Source: Candidatus Villigracilis adiacens (lineage in GTDB: Bacteria; Chloroflexota; Anaerolineae; Anaerolineales; Villigracilaceae). From it: DNA of 64,000 nucleotides. Location: contig JADJBU010000022.1 of NCBI GenBank assembly GCA_016703605.1, positions 310,001-374,000 of the forward strand, written 5' to 3'. How positions within the stretch are numbered: position 1 is the first letter of the stretch; each line of letters opens with the position of its first letter. Shown here piece by piece: positions 1 to 7,143 of this stretch. The notes beneath the pieces are model-generated. The model saw nothing but the letters and a program-made list of their open reading frames with translations, did not search any database and had not been told where the DNA came from. The translations under genes were made by a program, and so were the position numbers.

Positions 1-1
1 A

Positions 2-310
2 ATGAACATGGACCGCGACCGGGTCGGCATCACCTGGGGCACGTTTACCACGCATCTCTACATTGATTACTACTCCTTCCAATACGCCATCGGCATCTCT
101 GCCGCGCACGCCATCGCCAAACGCGTGTTAGACGGAGTTCCCAACGCGGCGCAGGATCATATCAACTTCCTCAAGGCGGGTTCGTCCATGCCGCCGATGG
201 ATGTGTACAAAACCGCAGGCATTGACATGACCTCCACCCAACCCATCGAAGATGCCTTCGCCATGCTCAACGAATACATTGACCGACTCGGCGAATTGAC
301 GGGTAAGTAG
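2..310 (+). CDS. pepF: Oligoendopeptidase F, M3 family, C-terminal fragment
   Basis: This is the last 102 residues of an M3 zinc oligopeptidase; the rest, including the HExxH site, lies left of the window. The tail contains YYSFQYAIGISAA, then a FLKAGSSMPP stretch and the closing helix with ALNEYIDRL-like character, all typical of the PepF C-terminus. The enzyme cleaves short peptides in the cytoplasm. The reading frame is open at the left edge, so the methionine near base 2 is internal. A hairpin terminator follows at 315-339, so this gene ends its transcript. Family assignment is by recognition of the conserved tail. Confidence 0.85.
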   Translation: MNMDRDRVGITWGTFTTHLYIDYYSFQYAIGISAAHAIAKRVLDGVPNAAQDHINFLKAGSSMPPMDVYKTAGIDMTSTQPIEDAFAMLNEYIDRLGELTGK

Positions 311-314
311 GATC

Positions 315-339
315 AAGACCGCCGACGGCGGTCTTTTTT
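315..339 (+). terminator. Rho-independent terminator of pepF
   Basis: A 9-bp perfect stem (AAGACCGCC / GGCGGTCTT) with a 3-nt loop runs straight into a T-run. It lies 5 bases after the pepF stop codon and directly before the arsR promoter. Confidence 0.9.
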
Positions 340-342
340 ATC

Positions 343-370
343 TTGACAAATAGACAAACTTCTATATAAT
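343..370 (+). promoter_or_regulatory. arsR promoter with ArsR operator palindrome
   Basis: A -35 TTGACA (343-348), 16-bp spacer and -10 TATAAT (365-370) form a near-consensus sigma-70 promoter. The inverted repeat ATAGA-N6-TCTAT (350-365) fills the spacer and touches the -10, where a bound repressor would block RNA polymerase. The same 5-6-5 palindrome occurs before arsM. Only 6 bases separate the -10 from the ATG, so the arsR transcript is probably leaderless. Confidence 0.85.
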
Positions 371-376
371 AAACTT

Positions 377-688
377 ATGAAATTCGACCCCGTCCTCTTT
401 GCCAAAGCCATCGCAGATGAAACACGTCAGCGCATTATGACCGCCTGCTGTTGCTGCGAACTTTCAGTCAGCGACATCGTTGCAAAGATCGGCTACTCCC
501 AGCCCACCATCTCGCACCACCTCGCCATCCTGCGCGACGCGGGTCTGGTGAACATCCGCGAAGAAGGCAAGCAAACCTTTTACACCCTCAACCAGGAACA
601 CATCGCCGTCTGCTGCGGGCAGATCATGCTCAAATTCGCGCCCGAATCAAAAACCACGCTCAACGTCAAAACAACCCTTCAACGGTAA
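377..688 (+). CDS. arsR: ArsR/SmtB-family arsenic-responsive repressor
   Basis: A 103-residue winged-helix regulator. Residues 46-62 (SQPTISHHLAILRDAGL) are the recognition helix region and 63-72 the wing. Four consecutive cysteines (C24-C27) stand just before ELSVSDI, where classical ArsR proteins carry the CxC arsenite site; C79-C80 form another pair near the C-terminus. The cysteine layout is therefore unusual, but metalloid sensing is the best inference, supported by arsM immediately downstream and by matching palindromes before both genes. There is no Shine-Dalgarno sequence; the -10 lies 6 bases before ATG. It probably represses itself and arsM until As(III) binds. Confidence 0.88.
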   Translation: MKFDPVLFAKAIADETRQRIMTACCCCELSVSDIVAKIGYSQPTISHHLAILRDAGLVNIREEGKQTFYTLNQEHIAVCCGQIMLKFAPESKTTLNVKTTLQR

Positions 689-691
689 GCG

Positions 692-718
692 CGGGACTCC
701 ATCCTAGGCGGAGTCCCG
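692..718 (+). terminator. Hairpin terminator after arsR
   Basis: Perfect 9-bp stem CGGGACTCC / GGAGTCCCG with a 9-nt loop, followed by TTAATTTT. It separates arsR from arsM, which fits arsM having its own operator and promoter. Confidence 0.8.
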
Positions 719-736
719 TTAATTTTCGCAAAACAC

Positions 737-757
737 ATAGACGTATTTCTATATAAG
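737..757 (+). promoter_or_regulatory. Second ArsR operator and arsM -10
   Basis: ATAGA-CGTATT-TCTAT (737-752) repeats the 5-6-5 palindrome found before arsR; the 20 bases from 737 match those from 350 except in the central spacer. The sequence TATAAG (752-757) sits where the arsR -10 sits relative to the palindrome. No good -35 is visible. A GGAG ribosome-binding site follows at 757-760. Confidence 0.78.
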
Positions 758-766
758 GAGACAAAT

Positions 767-1564
767 ATGACAACCAATACCCCCATTCACGATGTCGTCC
801 GCGAACATTATGCCGAACGGATTAAGAGCAACGCTTCCTGCTGCGGCGACAGTTGCTCCTCCCCCGACAGCAAACTCTACCCCGTAGATTTGCTTGCCAC
901 ATTACCCGACGGCGAATCAGCCGTCAGCTACGGCTGCGGCGACCCGATCACCCTCGCCACCCTGCAACCCGGCCAGACCGTGCTCGACCTCGGCTCAGGC
1001 GCAGGCTTGGACTGTTTCTTCGCCGCCAAACAAGTCGGCGCAGGCGGGAAAGTCATCGGCGTGGACATGACCCCTGAAATGCTGGAACGCGCCAGGTCCA
1101 GCGCGAAGCGAATGAACATCGCCAACGTCGAATTCCGCCAGGGATACATCGAAGAATTACCGGTCGACTCCGACACCGTCGATGTCGTCATCTCGAACTG
1201 CGTGATCAACCTTTCGCCCGCCAAGGAAAGCGTGTTTGCCGAAACCTTCCGCGTCTTGAAACCCGGGGGCAGGCTGGCTGTCTCTGATATCGTCACCGAC
1301 GGCGAACTGCCGGAAGCGGTCCGCAAAAGTTTAAGCGCATGGGCAGGCTGCGTGGCGGGTGCGGTGGAAGCGAAGGAATACATCGGCATGATGGAAGCCG
1401 CCGGATTCACGAATATCTCGGTCACACCGGTCTTCTTCGATAAGGAAACCGTTGACGGCGCCATTGATGAGGTAAAAGACCAGATCGACCTGAGCGCCGT
1501 ATCGCGCGACGATATTTACAAGGCGGTATTCAGCGCAAAGATCACAGCCTACAAACCGGTTTAA
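767..1564 (+). CDS. arsM: Arsenite methyltransferase ArsM
   Basis: A 265-residue S-adenosylmethionine-dependent methyltransferase that converts As(III) to methylated arsenicals. The SAM motif VLDLGSGAG lies at residues 72-80, the acidic ribose-binding residue at VGVD (99-100). Cysteines C57 (YGCGDP), C145 (SNCVINL) and C195 (AGCVAGA) match the three conserved As(III)-binding positions of the family; an extra cysteine cluster CCGDSC lies at 25-30. Length and motifs are normal for bacterial ArsM. It follows arsR and has its own copy of the operator, so expression should rise with arsenite. No arsenite efflux gene is in view; methylation seems to be the local response. Confidence 0.93.
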   Translation: MTTNTPIHDVVREHYAERIKSNASCCGDSCSSPDSKLYPVDLLATLPDGESAVSYGCGDPITLATLQPGQTVLDLGSGAGLDCFFAAKQVGAGGKVIGVDMTPEMLERARSSAKRMNIANVEFRQGYIEELPVDSDTVDVVISNCVINLSPAKESVFAETFRVLKPGGRLAVSDIVTDGELPEAVRKSLSAWAGCVAGAVEAKEYIGMMEAAGFTNISVTPVFFDKETVDGAIDEVKDQIDLSAVSRDDIYKAVFSAKITAYKPV

Positions 1565-1587
1565 CATTTATCCGCCCAACAGGAAAA

Positions 1588-1624
1588 GCGGGTCACGCTT
1601 CATAATCGCGTGACCTGCTTTTTG
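1588..1624 (+). terminator. Rho-independent terminator of arsM
   Basis: An 11-bp stem (GCGGGTCACGC / GCGTGACCTGC, one G-U pair) with a 9-nt loop, followed by TTTTTGTT. Confidence 0.9.
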
Positions 1625-1799
1625 TTATTCATGACTTTTTCAAAGCCTTAAAACTTAATGCGAAAAGCGCGAAAAAGGCGAATTTTGCAAAAAGAACCCC
1701 CTTTCGTGTCATTCACCCCATTTGCGGCATTCGCGTTAAGCCTTTGAATCACATTCACATTTCAAAAAGATGCTTTGAGAAAAACACATCTTGTTATTA

Positions 1800-1957
1800 G
1801 TGTGCAAGCAAGGTTATCAGTTTGGACTGCAAAAACCTGCCCTGAGCCTGTCGAAGGGTCTCCCGATTTTGCTCGAAAGTCGGGAGATGTCGTGGCGCCG
1901 TTGGCGCCACCACAACGCCGCTTTCGACTCCGCGCCTGGCATGTTTTGCTTGCACAC
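1800..1957. mobile_element. MITE-like element, family A copy 1, with 8-bp target duplication
   Basis: A 158-bp non-coding element with 11-bp perfect terminal inverted repeats, GTGTGCAAGCA and TGCTTGCACAC. It is flanked on both sides by the direct repeat TGTTATTA (1792-1799 and 1958-1965). Related copies lie at 26956-27105 (opposite orientation) and 37388-37528. The interior contains CCTGAGCCTGTCGAAGG and a TGGCGCCGTTGGCGCCA hairpin. It ends 16 bases before the tetR-like promoter. Confidence 0.85.
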
Positions 1958-1973
1958 TGTTATTATCATCATC

Positions 1974-2021
1974 TTGACAGCGCAAAGTTTTGGAGGTAAA
2001 AACAAACCGACTGGTCGGTTT
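1974..2021 (+). promoter_or_regulatory. Promoter and TetR-type operator
   Basis: TTGACA (1974-1979), 17-bp spacer and TAAAAA (1997-2002). The palindrome AAACCGAC-TG-GTCGGTTT (2004-2021) covers the predicted start of transcription and is typical of autoregulating TetR proteins. A partial half-site CCCGACTGG recurs around 2036. These sites lie upstream of the TTG at 2053, which supports that start. Confidence 0.75.
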
Positions 2022-2052
2022 TTATTTTTCACCTTCCCGACTGGAGGAAAAC

Positions 2053-2637
2053 TTGCAGCAACGCAGCGAAGAAACCCGCTCAAAGATACTTGCCTCTGCC
2101 ATCAAATTATTCTCCGCCAAGGGATTCGCCGCCGCCAGCGTGGACGATATTTGCGCCGAAGCGGGCATCAGCAAGGGCGCGTTCTACCATCACTTCAAAA
2201 GCAAGCAGGGCCTGTTCCTTGCCCTGCTCGACGGCTGGTTAAAAACCATCGATAACGCCATTGAAGTCTCGAAGGAAAAGACCGTCCCTGAAACCTTCAT
2301 GCAGATCACCGAGGCATTCCCCTACATCTTCGCCACCGCCAATGAAGGTCTGCCCATGTTCCTTGAATTCTGGCTGCAAGCCAGCCGCGACGAAAAGATC
2401 TGGCAGGCAAGCGTAAAACCATATCGCCGCTATCACAAATACTTCACCGACCTCATCAAAAAAGGCGTGGACGAAGGTTCGTTCGTTGAAGTTGACCCTG
2501 AATTAACTTCGCGCATGATCATGTCCACAGCCATGGGAATGTTACTGCAAAGCCTGCTCGACCCCAAAGGCGCAAAATGGGAGAAGGTCGCCCGCGACAG
2601 CACGAACATGCTGGTCAATAGTATGTTGAAGAAGTAA
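2053..2637 (+). CDS. TetR/AcrR-family transcriptional regulator
   Basis: A 194-residue regulator. The N-terminal helix-turn-helix contains ASVDDICAEAGISKGAFYHHF, the standard TetR signature; the remaining two thirds are the helical ligand domain. The start chosen is TTG at 2053, with GGAGG 5 bases upstream (2043-2047). The longer frame from TTG 1990 would begin inside the promoter and would translate the operator. It is followed 78 bases later by a DegV-family gene, so a lipid or fatty-acid signal is possible, though the ligand cannot be read from sequence. Autoregulation is inferred from the upstream palindrome. Confidence 0.88.
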   Translation: MQQRSEETRSKILASAIKLFSAKGFAAASVDDICAEAGISKGAFYHHFKSKQGLFLALLDGWLKTIDNAIEVSKEKTVPETFMQITEAFPYIFATANEGLPMFLEFWLQASRDEKIWQASVKPYRRYHKYFTDLIKKGVDEGSFVEVDPELTSRMIMSTAMGMLLQSLLDPKGAKWEKVARDSTNMLVNSMLKK

Positions 2638-2715
2638 TGAGAAACAAGAAACGAAAAATGAGTAAATAGAACGCGGAATGTCAATCGTGTTGAAAATATC
2701 AAAAAAGAGGAAACC

Positions 2716-3576
2716 ATGAAAATCGTAACTGACTGCGCGGCGGATATGTCTAATGAGGAATTGGAAAAAATGGGTATTGTGCAGGCCCCGTTATTTATCC
2801 AGTTCCCCGAAGGCGAGGTGAACTCGGCGGATATTTCTGCCGATGAGTTCTATAACCGTCTGGAGGCGATGCGTCCGCAAATCCCGACCACGGCACAGCC
2901 TTCGAGCGGTATCTTTGCGGAACTCTATCGCAAACTGGCGCAAACCGACAAGAACATCCTATCCGTACACATCTCATCGGGGTTGAGCGGCACGATCAAC
3001 TCGGCGCGGGACGGCGGTGAACAGGTGAAGGACGAAGCGAACGTCAGCTTTTGGGATACGCTGACCCTCTCCGGCGGAGAACGTTTTCAGGTAATGGCGG
3101 CGGCGCTGGCAGACAAAGCCGGTTGGGCAATGGACAAGATCAACGAACGCCTGATGAGAATCCGCGAGAAGACCGAGGTGATCTACACCCTCGACACGCT
3201 GGAATATCTCGCCCGCGGCGGGCGCATCGGACGCGTGCAGGCAATTGCAGGCGCGTTGTTGAATCTCAAACCCGTCATCCGCGTGGACACGGACGGCAAG
3301 TACAGCACGGTCGCAAAAGGACGTTCCATCGGAAAATCCATGTCCATCATTGCCGATCATCTGGTCGAAAAATACGGGCAAGCCCCGCTTTGGGTCACCG
3401 TCCTGCACGGACGTTTTGCCGAAAAAGCAGACATCCTTGCCGAGGAGTTCAGGCAGAAGCTGAATATTGCCAAAATCGAAGTGCAGCGCATCTCACCCGT
3501 TTTGGGCGTACATACGGGTCCCGGCATTGTCGGGGCGGCAGTCGTGCCGATGGAGTTGATGAGCGACCTTGTTTAG
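2716..3576 (+). CDS. DegV-family fatty-acid-binding protein
   Basis: A 286-residue cytoplasmic DegV protein. It begins with MKIVTDCAADMSNEE, the usual start of the family, and has the TTAQPS loop near residue 60 and SSGLSGT near residue 95, which line the fatty-acid carboxylate site. DegV/FakB proteins hold a fatty acid for phosphorylation by a FakA kinase; no fakA is in this window. AGAGGAAACC precedes the ATG. The TetR regulator just upstream on the same strand may control it. Specific substrate is unknown. Confidence 0.9.
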   Translation: MKIVTDCAADMSNEELEKMGIVQAPLFIQFPEGEVNSADISADEFYNRLEAMRPQIPTTAQPSSGIFAELYRKLAQTDKNILSVHISSGLSGTINSARDGGEQVKDEANVSFWDTLTLSGGERFQVMAAALADKAGWAMDKINERLMRIREKTEVIYTLDTLEYLARGGRIGRVQAIAGALLNLKPVIRVDTDGKYSTVAKGRSIGKSMSIIADHLVEKYGQAPLWVTVLHGRFAEKADILAEEFRQKLNIAKIEVQRISPVLGVHTGPGIVGAAVVPMELMSDLV

Positions 3577-3677
3577 AAAGTGAAAAGTGGGGAGCGCCAT
3601 GAAAGAAAAAAGGCGAAAGAAACGGGCTTGGGTATTTTGCAAGTCCGTTTTCCACTTAATTCCAACAATGACTACTA

Positions 3678-3683
3678 TATAAT
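3678..3683 (+). promoter_or_regulatory. -10 box of a leaderless GNAT gene
   Basis: A perfect TATAAT ends 6 bases before the ATG at 3690, with no Shine-Dalgarno sequence. No convincing -35 is visible. The arrangement matches arsR. Confidence 0.6.
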
Positions 3684-3689
3684 CAACAT

Positions 3690-4517
3690 ATGACAACACT
3701 TCACCCCAACGCCTACGAACTCATCCGCCCGCTGCTGCTCAACATGGACATCCATCTTGTCGGTCGTTCGATCCTTGCCAAACAGACCCCCGCCCAAATT
3801 TTCGTGGACAACGTCGAACATCCCAAGACCTTGTTCGCGCAGGTTGGTCACAGGTATATTTTTGCAGGCGACTCCGAGATAGACAGCTTCAATCTTGGGA
3901 TTCAAAAACTGTTTACGAATGTCATTTATCCGCGCGAGATCGCGGCTGGGCAGGAGGGTTTTGCGCTTTACTACGATTCTCCCACATGGGAGAAAAGAGT
4001 GGGCGCTCTTCTCTCCGGCAAAGAGACAATTCACGCGGATCGCGAATTCTTTGCCTGCAAAAAGTTGAAACACAATTGGCGCGACTTTTTACCCGAAGGT
4101 TTTCACCTAAAAATGGTGAATGCTGACCTTCTGGCAATGCCCGACTTAAAACACCTCGACACGCTCAAAGAGGAGATGACCTCGGAGCGCCCCAGTGCGG
4201 AAGACTTCCTCGCAAAGAGTTTTGGCGTGTGCGCGGTTCACGATAATGAACTCGCGGGCTGGTGTCTCTCCGAGTACAACGCAGATGGTCGTTGTGAGAT
4301 CGGCATTGAAACCACCAGCGATTACCGTCAACGCGGAATTGCCACTGCGCTCACCCTTGCTTTTCTCGAACACGCCTTTTCAAATGGCATCGCCGAAGTC
4401 GGCTGGCATTGCTTCAAACGCAACGAAGCGTCTGCAAAGACGGCTCTCAAGGCAGGCTTCGACAAGGTCTGCGATTACAAATCCTTCGTTGTTTTGCTCA
4501 ATGGGCAAGAACGTTAA
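3690..4517 (+). CDS. GNAT-family N-acetyltransferase
   Basis: A 275-residue protein whose C-terminal third is a GNAT domain: the acetyl-CoA pyrophosphate loop appears as YRQRGIATALT (about residues 211-221), followed by the N-x-x-S/A pattern in KRNEASAKTALKAGF. The N-terminal half is less conserved and resembles the GNAT_acetyltr_2-type extension. It probably acetylates a small molecule or amine in the cytoplasm; the acceptor is unknown. It stands alone, with repeats on its right side. Start at ATG 3690 is favoured because a TATAAT lies 6 bases upstream. Confidence 0.8.
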   Translation: MTTLHPNAYELIRPLLLNMDIHLVGRSILAKQTPAQIFVDNVEHPKTLFAQVGHRYIFAGDSEIDSFNLGIQKLFTNVIYPREIAAGQEGFALYYDSPTWEKRVGALLSGKETIHADREFFACKKLKHNWRDFLPEGFHLKMVNADLLAMPDLKHLDTLKEEMTSERPSAEDFLAKSFGVCAVHDNELAGWCLSEYNADGRCEIGIETTSDYRQRGIATALTLAFLEHAFSNGIAEVGWHCFKRNEASAKTALKAGFDKVCDYKSFVVLLNGQER

Positions 4518-4540
4518 GGGACTGTTTCTTAACTCTTTTT

Positions 4541-4638
4541 GTAACTGCTCAGCCTGTCATTTCGACGAGCGAAGCGAAGAGAAATCTTGGGCAACGCCAA
4601 AAAGATTTCTCGAAATGACAATCGAGAATGAGCAGGCT
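4541..4638. repeat. Family B interspersed element, copy 1 (right end degraded)
   Basis: Begins GTAACTGCTCAGCCTG and ends GAGCAGGCTGA, with inner arms GTCATTTCGA and CTCGAAATGAC. Two better preserved copies are at 20294-20399 and 47131-47262. The right terminal repeat is eroded here and no target duplication is visible. Confidence 0.75.
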
Positions 4639-4727
4639 GATATCGCCCCAAAGGCTTGTCCTGAGCCGAAGGGATGAAAAATGGGGTCCAAAAAGGGCGC
4701 GTGATGCCGCGCGGGCATCTCCAGGCT

Positions 4728-4771
4728 TTTGAGCGGAGTCGAACGTCAGGAGGCGTTCGACTCCGCTCAAA
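4728..4771. repeat. Long perfect hairpin between genes
   Basis: An 18-bp perfect stem (TTTGAGCGGAGTCGAACG and its complement) with an 8-nt loop TCAGGAGG. The core words (GAGTCGAA, TTCGACTCC) recur inside family A elements. It lies in the 452-base gene-free stretch 4518-4969. Confidence 0.7.
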
Positions 4772-4821
4772 CCTATTTTCAGGACAGAATCTTGAAATGA
4801 CCTTTTATTCCGAGTAACGCA

Positions 4822-4923
4822 AATTGCCTTACAAATTGTCACCCTGACCACGAAGGGTCTCTGAGACAATCGTAGAGATGCTTCGCTACCGCTCAGCATG
4901 ACATCTAAGAGTGTTAGGCAATT
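4822..4923. repeat. Interspersed repeat with nested inverted ends
   Basis: Outer arms AATTGCCTTACA (4822-4833) and TGTTAGGCAATT (4912-4923) and inner arms TGTCACCCTGA and TCAGCATGACA. The inner GAAGGGTCT and GATGCTTCGCT words are typical of dispersed environmental-genome repeats. No second copy is in the window. Confidence 0.55.
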
Positions 4924-4969
4924 AAAGTTGCCCTGAATAAAAACCTCTGTAAACGATGCCTGATTCTGT

Positions 4970-5539
4970 TTAACCAGCCTCTGCCTTCTCTGCGGCGAGT
5001 CTCGTGATCACCTGCTCCGAAGTCATCACCTGACCGTACGATCTCAACGCCGCCATAAACGCCTTGTGGACATGGTCAGCCGGGACAATTGTGCCGTTAA
5101 ATTCCAAATCGCGCGTGGCGCAGGCGTCTTCCGCGATCCATAACTGGAAACCGAAATCGGCGGCGGCGCGGGCGGTGGCATCCACACACATGTGGGTCAT
5201 CATGCCGGTGATGACGACACGCTCCGCGCCCCACTCTTTGAGCATCTCCAACAAGTTCGTTTCGCGGAAAGAGTTGGGATAATGTTTATAGACAATGGGC
5301 TCGCCCTCAAAATGTGCGGTCACATCATGGATATCAGATCCTTCCGTACCTCTTACAAAGAAAGAGGCATCGGGTTTGAGCGAGATATGCTGGATATGAA
5401 CATGATGCCCACCATGCTCACGGAAACATTGCAACAAACTGTAAGCTTTCTTCCCTGCTTCAAGCGGATTGACCAATTCCATTTTGCCGCCGGAGAAGTA
5501 GTCTTTTTGAATATCAATAACGAGCAGGGCTGTTTTCAT
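4970..5539 (-). CDS. Isochorismatase-family cysteine hydrolase
   Basis: A 189-residue member of the isochorismatase/nicotinamidase superfamily. The catalytic triad is visible as D9 (LVIDIQKDY), K85 (IVYKHYPNSF) and C118 (TGMMTHMCVD), with the cis-peptide region before it. Such enzymes hydrolyse amides, imides or vinyl ethers in the cytoplasm. Nicotinamidase or a related amidase is possible, but the metal-binding residues of true nicotinamidases are not evident, so the substrate is left open. It is the last gene of a minus-strand run; 23 bases separate it from the M50 gene. Confidence 0.88.
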   Translation of the reverse strand: MKTALLVIDIQKDYFSGGKMELVNPLEAGKKAYSLLQCFREHGGHHVHIQHISLKPDASFFVRGTEGSDIHDVTAHFEGEPIVYKHYPNSFRETNLLEMLKEWGAERVVITGMMTHMCVDATARAAADFGFQLWIAEDACATRDLEFNGTIVPADHVHKAFMAALRSYGQVMTSEQVITRLAAEKAEAG

Positions 5540-5562
5540 CTGGTCCTCTGGTTTGCCGCGGA

Positions 5563-7143
5563 TTAAAGGGGTGGGATTTTTCTGAGAAAGTCGTCTGCCT
5601 GTTGTTTGAGGTGGAGTTTGTTTGCCGTTGTAGAAACCCGTTCGAAATCGGCTTTTGCTTTTTCGGCTTCGTTCAATTCGAGGCGCGCCATGCCCCGCCC
5701 GAGGTAGACCCGCGCCTCCCTCGGGTTGGCTTCGATGGCGCGGGTGAACAAACCCTCAGCGGAGGTAAAGTCCTGGTTGGCGAGGCAGGCTTCGGCGAGT
5801 CCCTGAAGCGCGAGGGGGTGGCGGGGATTCCGCTCGAGGATGCGTCCATAAAAATCCCGCGCCCAATCCAGGTTTTCTTCATAAAGCGCCTGGTTGACGT
5901 CCACCATCACCAGGGAGTCGTCGGGGGAAATTCCAACTGCGGTGTCCTGATCGGCGTGGGCGGCTTCCAGGTCTCCGAGGCGAAAGTGCGCCAGGGAACG
6001 GACGAGGTAAAAGAACGGCATACGCGATTGAAGCGAGACGGCTTTGTTGAAATTTTCGAGGGCGGGCTGGTATTCGCCGCTTTCAAGCAGGAGCGAAGCC
6101 CGGTCAAAATATGGGACAGACCAGCCGGGGTTGAGCGCCTGCGCCTGCGCAAAACGATCGAGCGCGGCTTCGTATTCCTTGCGCAGGAGGTGGAGTTCGC
6201 CGCGCATTTCGACGGCGAACATGTGGCTTTGATTCAATTTCAAGGCGCGTTCCACATCGGCGATGGCGCGTTCGGTCTGCCCGATGGCAAGGCGGCAGGC
6301 GGCGCGCGCCACATAGAGATTGACGTTCCGCGGGGAGCGGTCGATGTCGCGCGTATACATCTGCGCCGCGCGTTCGTAGTCTCCGCTTAAGAAATGATAT
6401 GCCGCGCGATTGAAAAGCCGGGCAAGGCCAAGGCTGGCGGTCTTGAAGAAGGCGCGGTTCAACGTGCTGATGGAAAACGCGATGGGGATGCAAAATACCA
6501 GCAGAATATAGTCTTCGGTAAACAGGGCAAAGCCGAATAGAAGCGCCAGGATCGGAACGCCGACGATCAGCGTGATGCGGTCAGCGTTCGTCCTGCCGAA
6601 GAGCCAATCGGTTAACGCGTGAAGGATGTTGCCTCCGTCCAATGGGTAGACGGGCAAAAGGTTGAATACGACCAGGATCAGGTTGACGACCGCGAGGGAG
6701 AAGAATAATGCGTCGAGGGTCTGGAGCCAGAGATACACCCCGATGTTTTGCGCCGCCGGGTGGAGCAGCAAAACGACAGCGTAAGCGAGGACGCAAAGAA
6801 AAGCCAGCAGCATGTTCATCAACGGTCCCGCCGAATAGATGAACAGCCTGCGCAGGGGGTTTTCCGGTCGGTAGGACATGTTGGTCAGCCCGCCCAGCAG
6901 CCAGACGACCACGCTGCGGACGGGGACTCCCACCGCCTGCGCGGCAAAGGCGTGCCCAAGTTCGTGCAGGAGGATGAAAAGACAAACCCCCGCGACCCAT
7001 AACGCCGCTTCAACGATGCCGCGCAGGTCAACGGGGTGGAATAACAGCCAGGCAATGGGCAGGCTGAACAGGGTCGAAAAATGGAACCGAATATCCACGC
7101 CGCCAAAACGACCGAGCGACCATGACCAGCCCAGTAATTTCAT
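5563..7143 (-). CDS. M50 site-2-type membrane metalloprotease fused to TPR repeats
   Basis: A 526-residue protein. The first 230 residues are a multi-pass S2P-type protease: HELGH at 60-64 supplies the two zinc histidines and the catalytic glutamate, and NLLPVYPLDGG (161-171) supplies the third ligand D169. Several hydrophobic segments surround these. Residues about 240-520 form tandem tetratricopeptide repeats, probably cytoplasmic and used to recruit substrates or partners. It is longer than the usual Rip/SpoIVFB-type enzymes because of this fusion. Its start overlaps the stop of the RNase H gene by 4 bases, so the two are likely translationally coupled. The substrate is unknown. Confidence 0.88.
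   Translation of the reverse strand: MKLLGWSWSLGRFGGVDIRFHFSTLFSLPIAWLLFHPVDLRGIVEAALWVAGVCLFILLHELGHAFAAQAVGVPVRSVVVWLLGGLTNMSYRPENPLRRLFIYSAGPLMNMLLAFLCVLAYAVVLLLHPAAQNIGVYLWLQTLDALFFSLAVVNLILVVFNLLPVYPLDGGNILHALTDWLFGRTNADRITLIVGVPILALLFGFALFTEDYILLVFCIPIAFSISTLNRAFFKTASLGLARLFNRAAYHFLSGDYERAAQMYTRDIDRSPRNVNLYVARAACRLAIGQTERAIADVERALKLNQSHMFAVEMRGELHLLRKEYEAALDRFAQAQALNPGWSVPYFDRASLLLESGEYQPALENFNKAVSLQSRMPFFYLVRSLAHFRLGDLEAAHADQDTAVGISPDDSLVMVDVNQALYEENLDWARDFYGRILERNPRHPLALQGLAEACLANQDFTSAEGLFTRAIEANPREARVYLGRGMARLELNEAEKAKADFERVSTTANKLHLKQQADDFLRKIPPL

Noticed and set aside
1990..2052. Upstream TTG start of the TetR gene
   Set aside because: It lies inside the promoter, before the predicted transcription start, and lacks a ribosome site.
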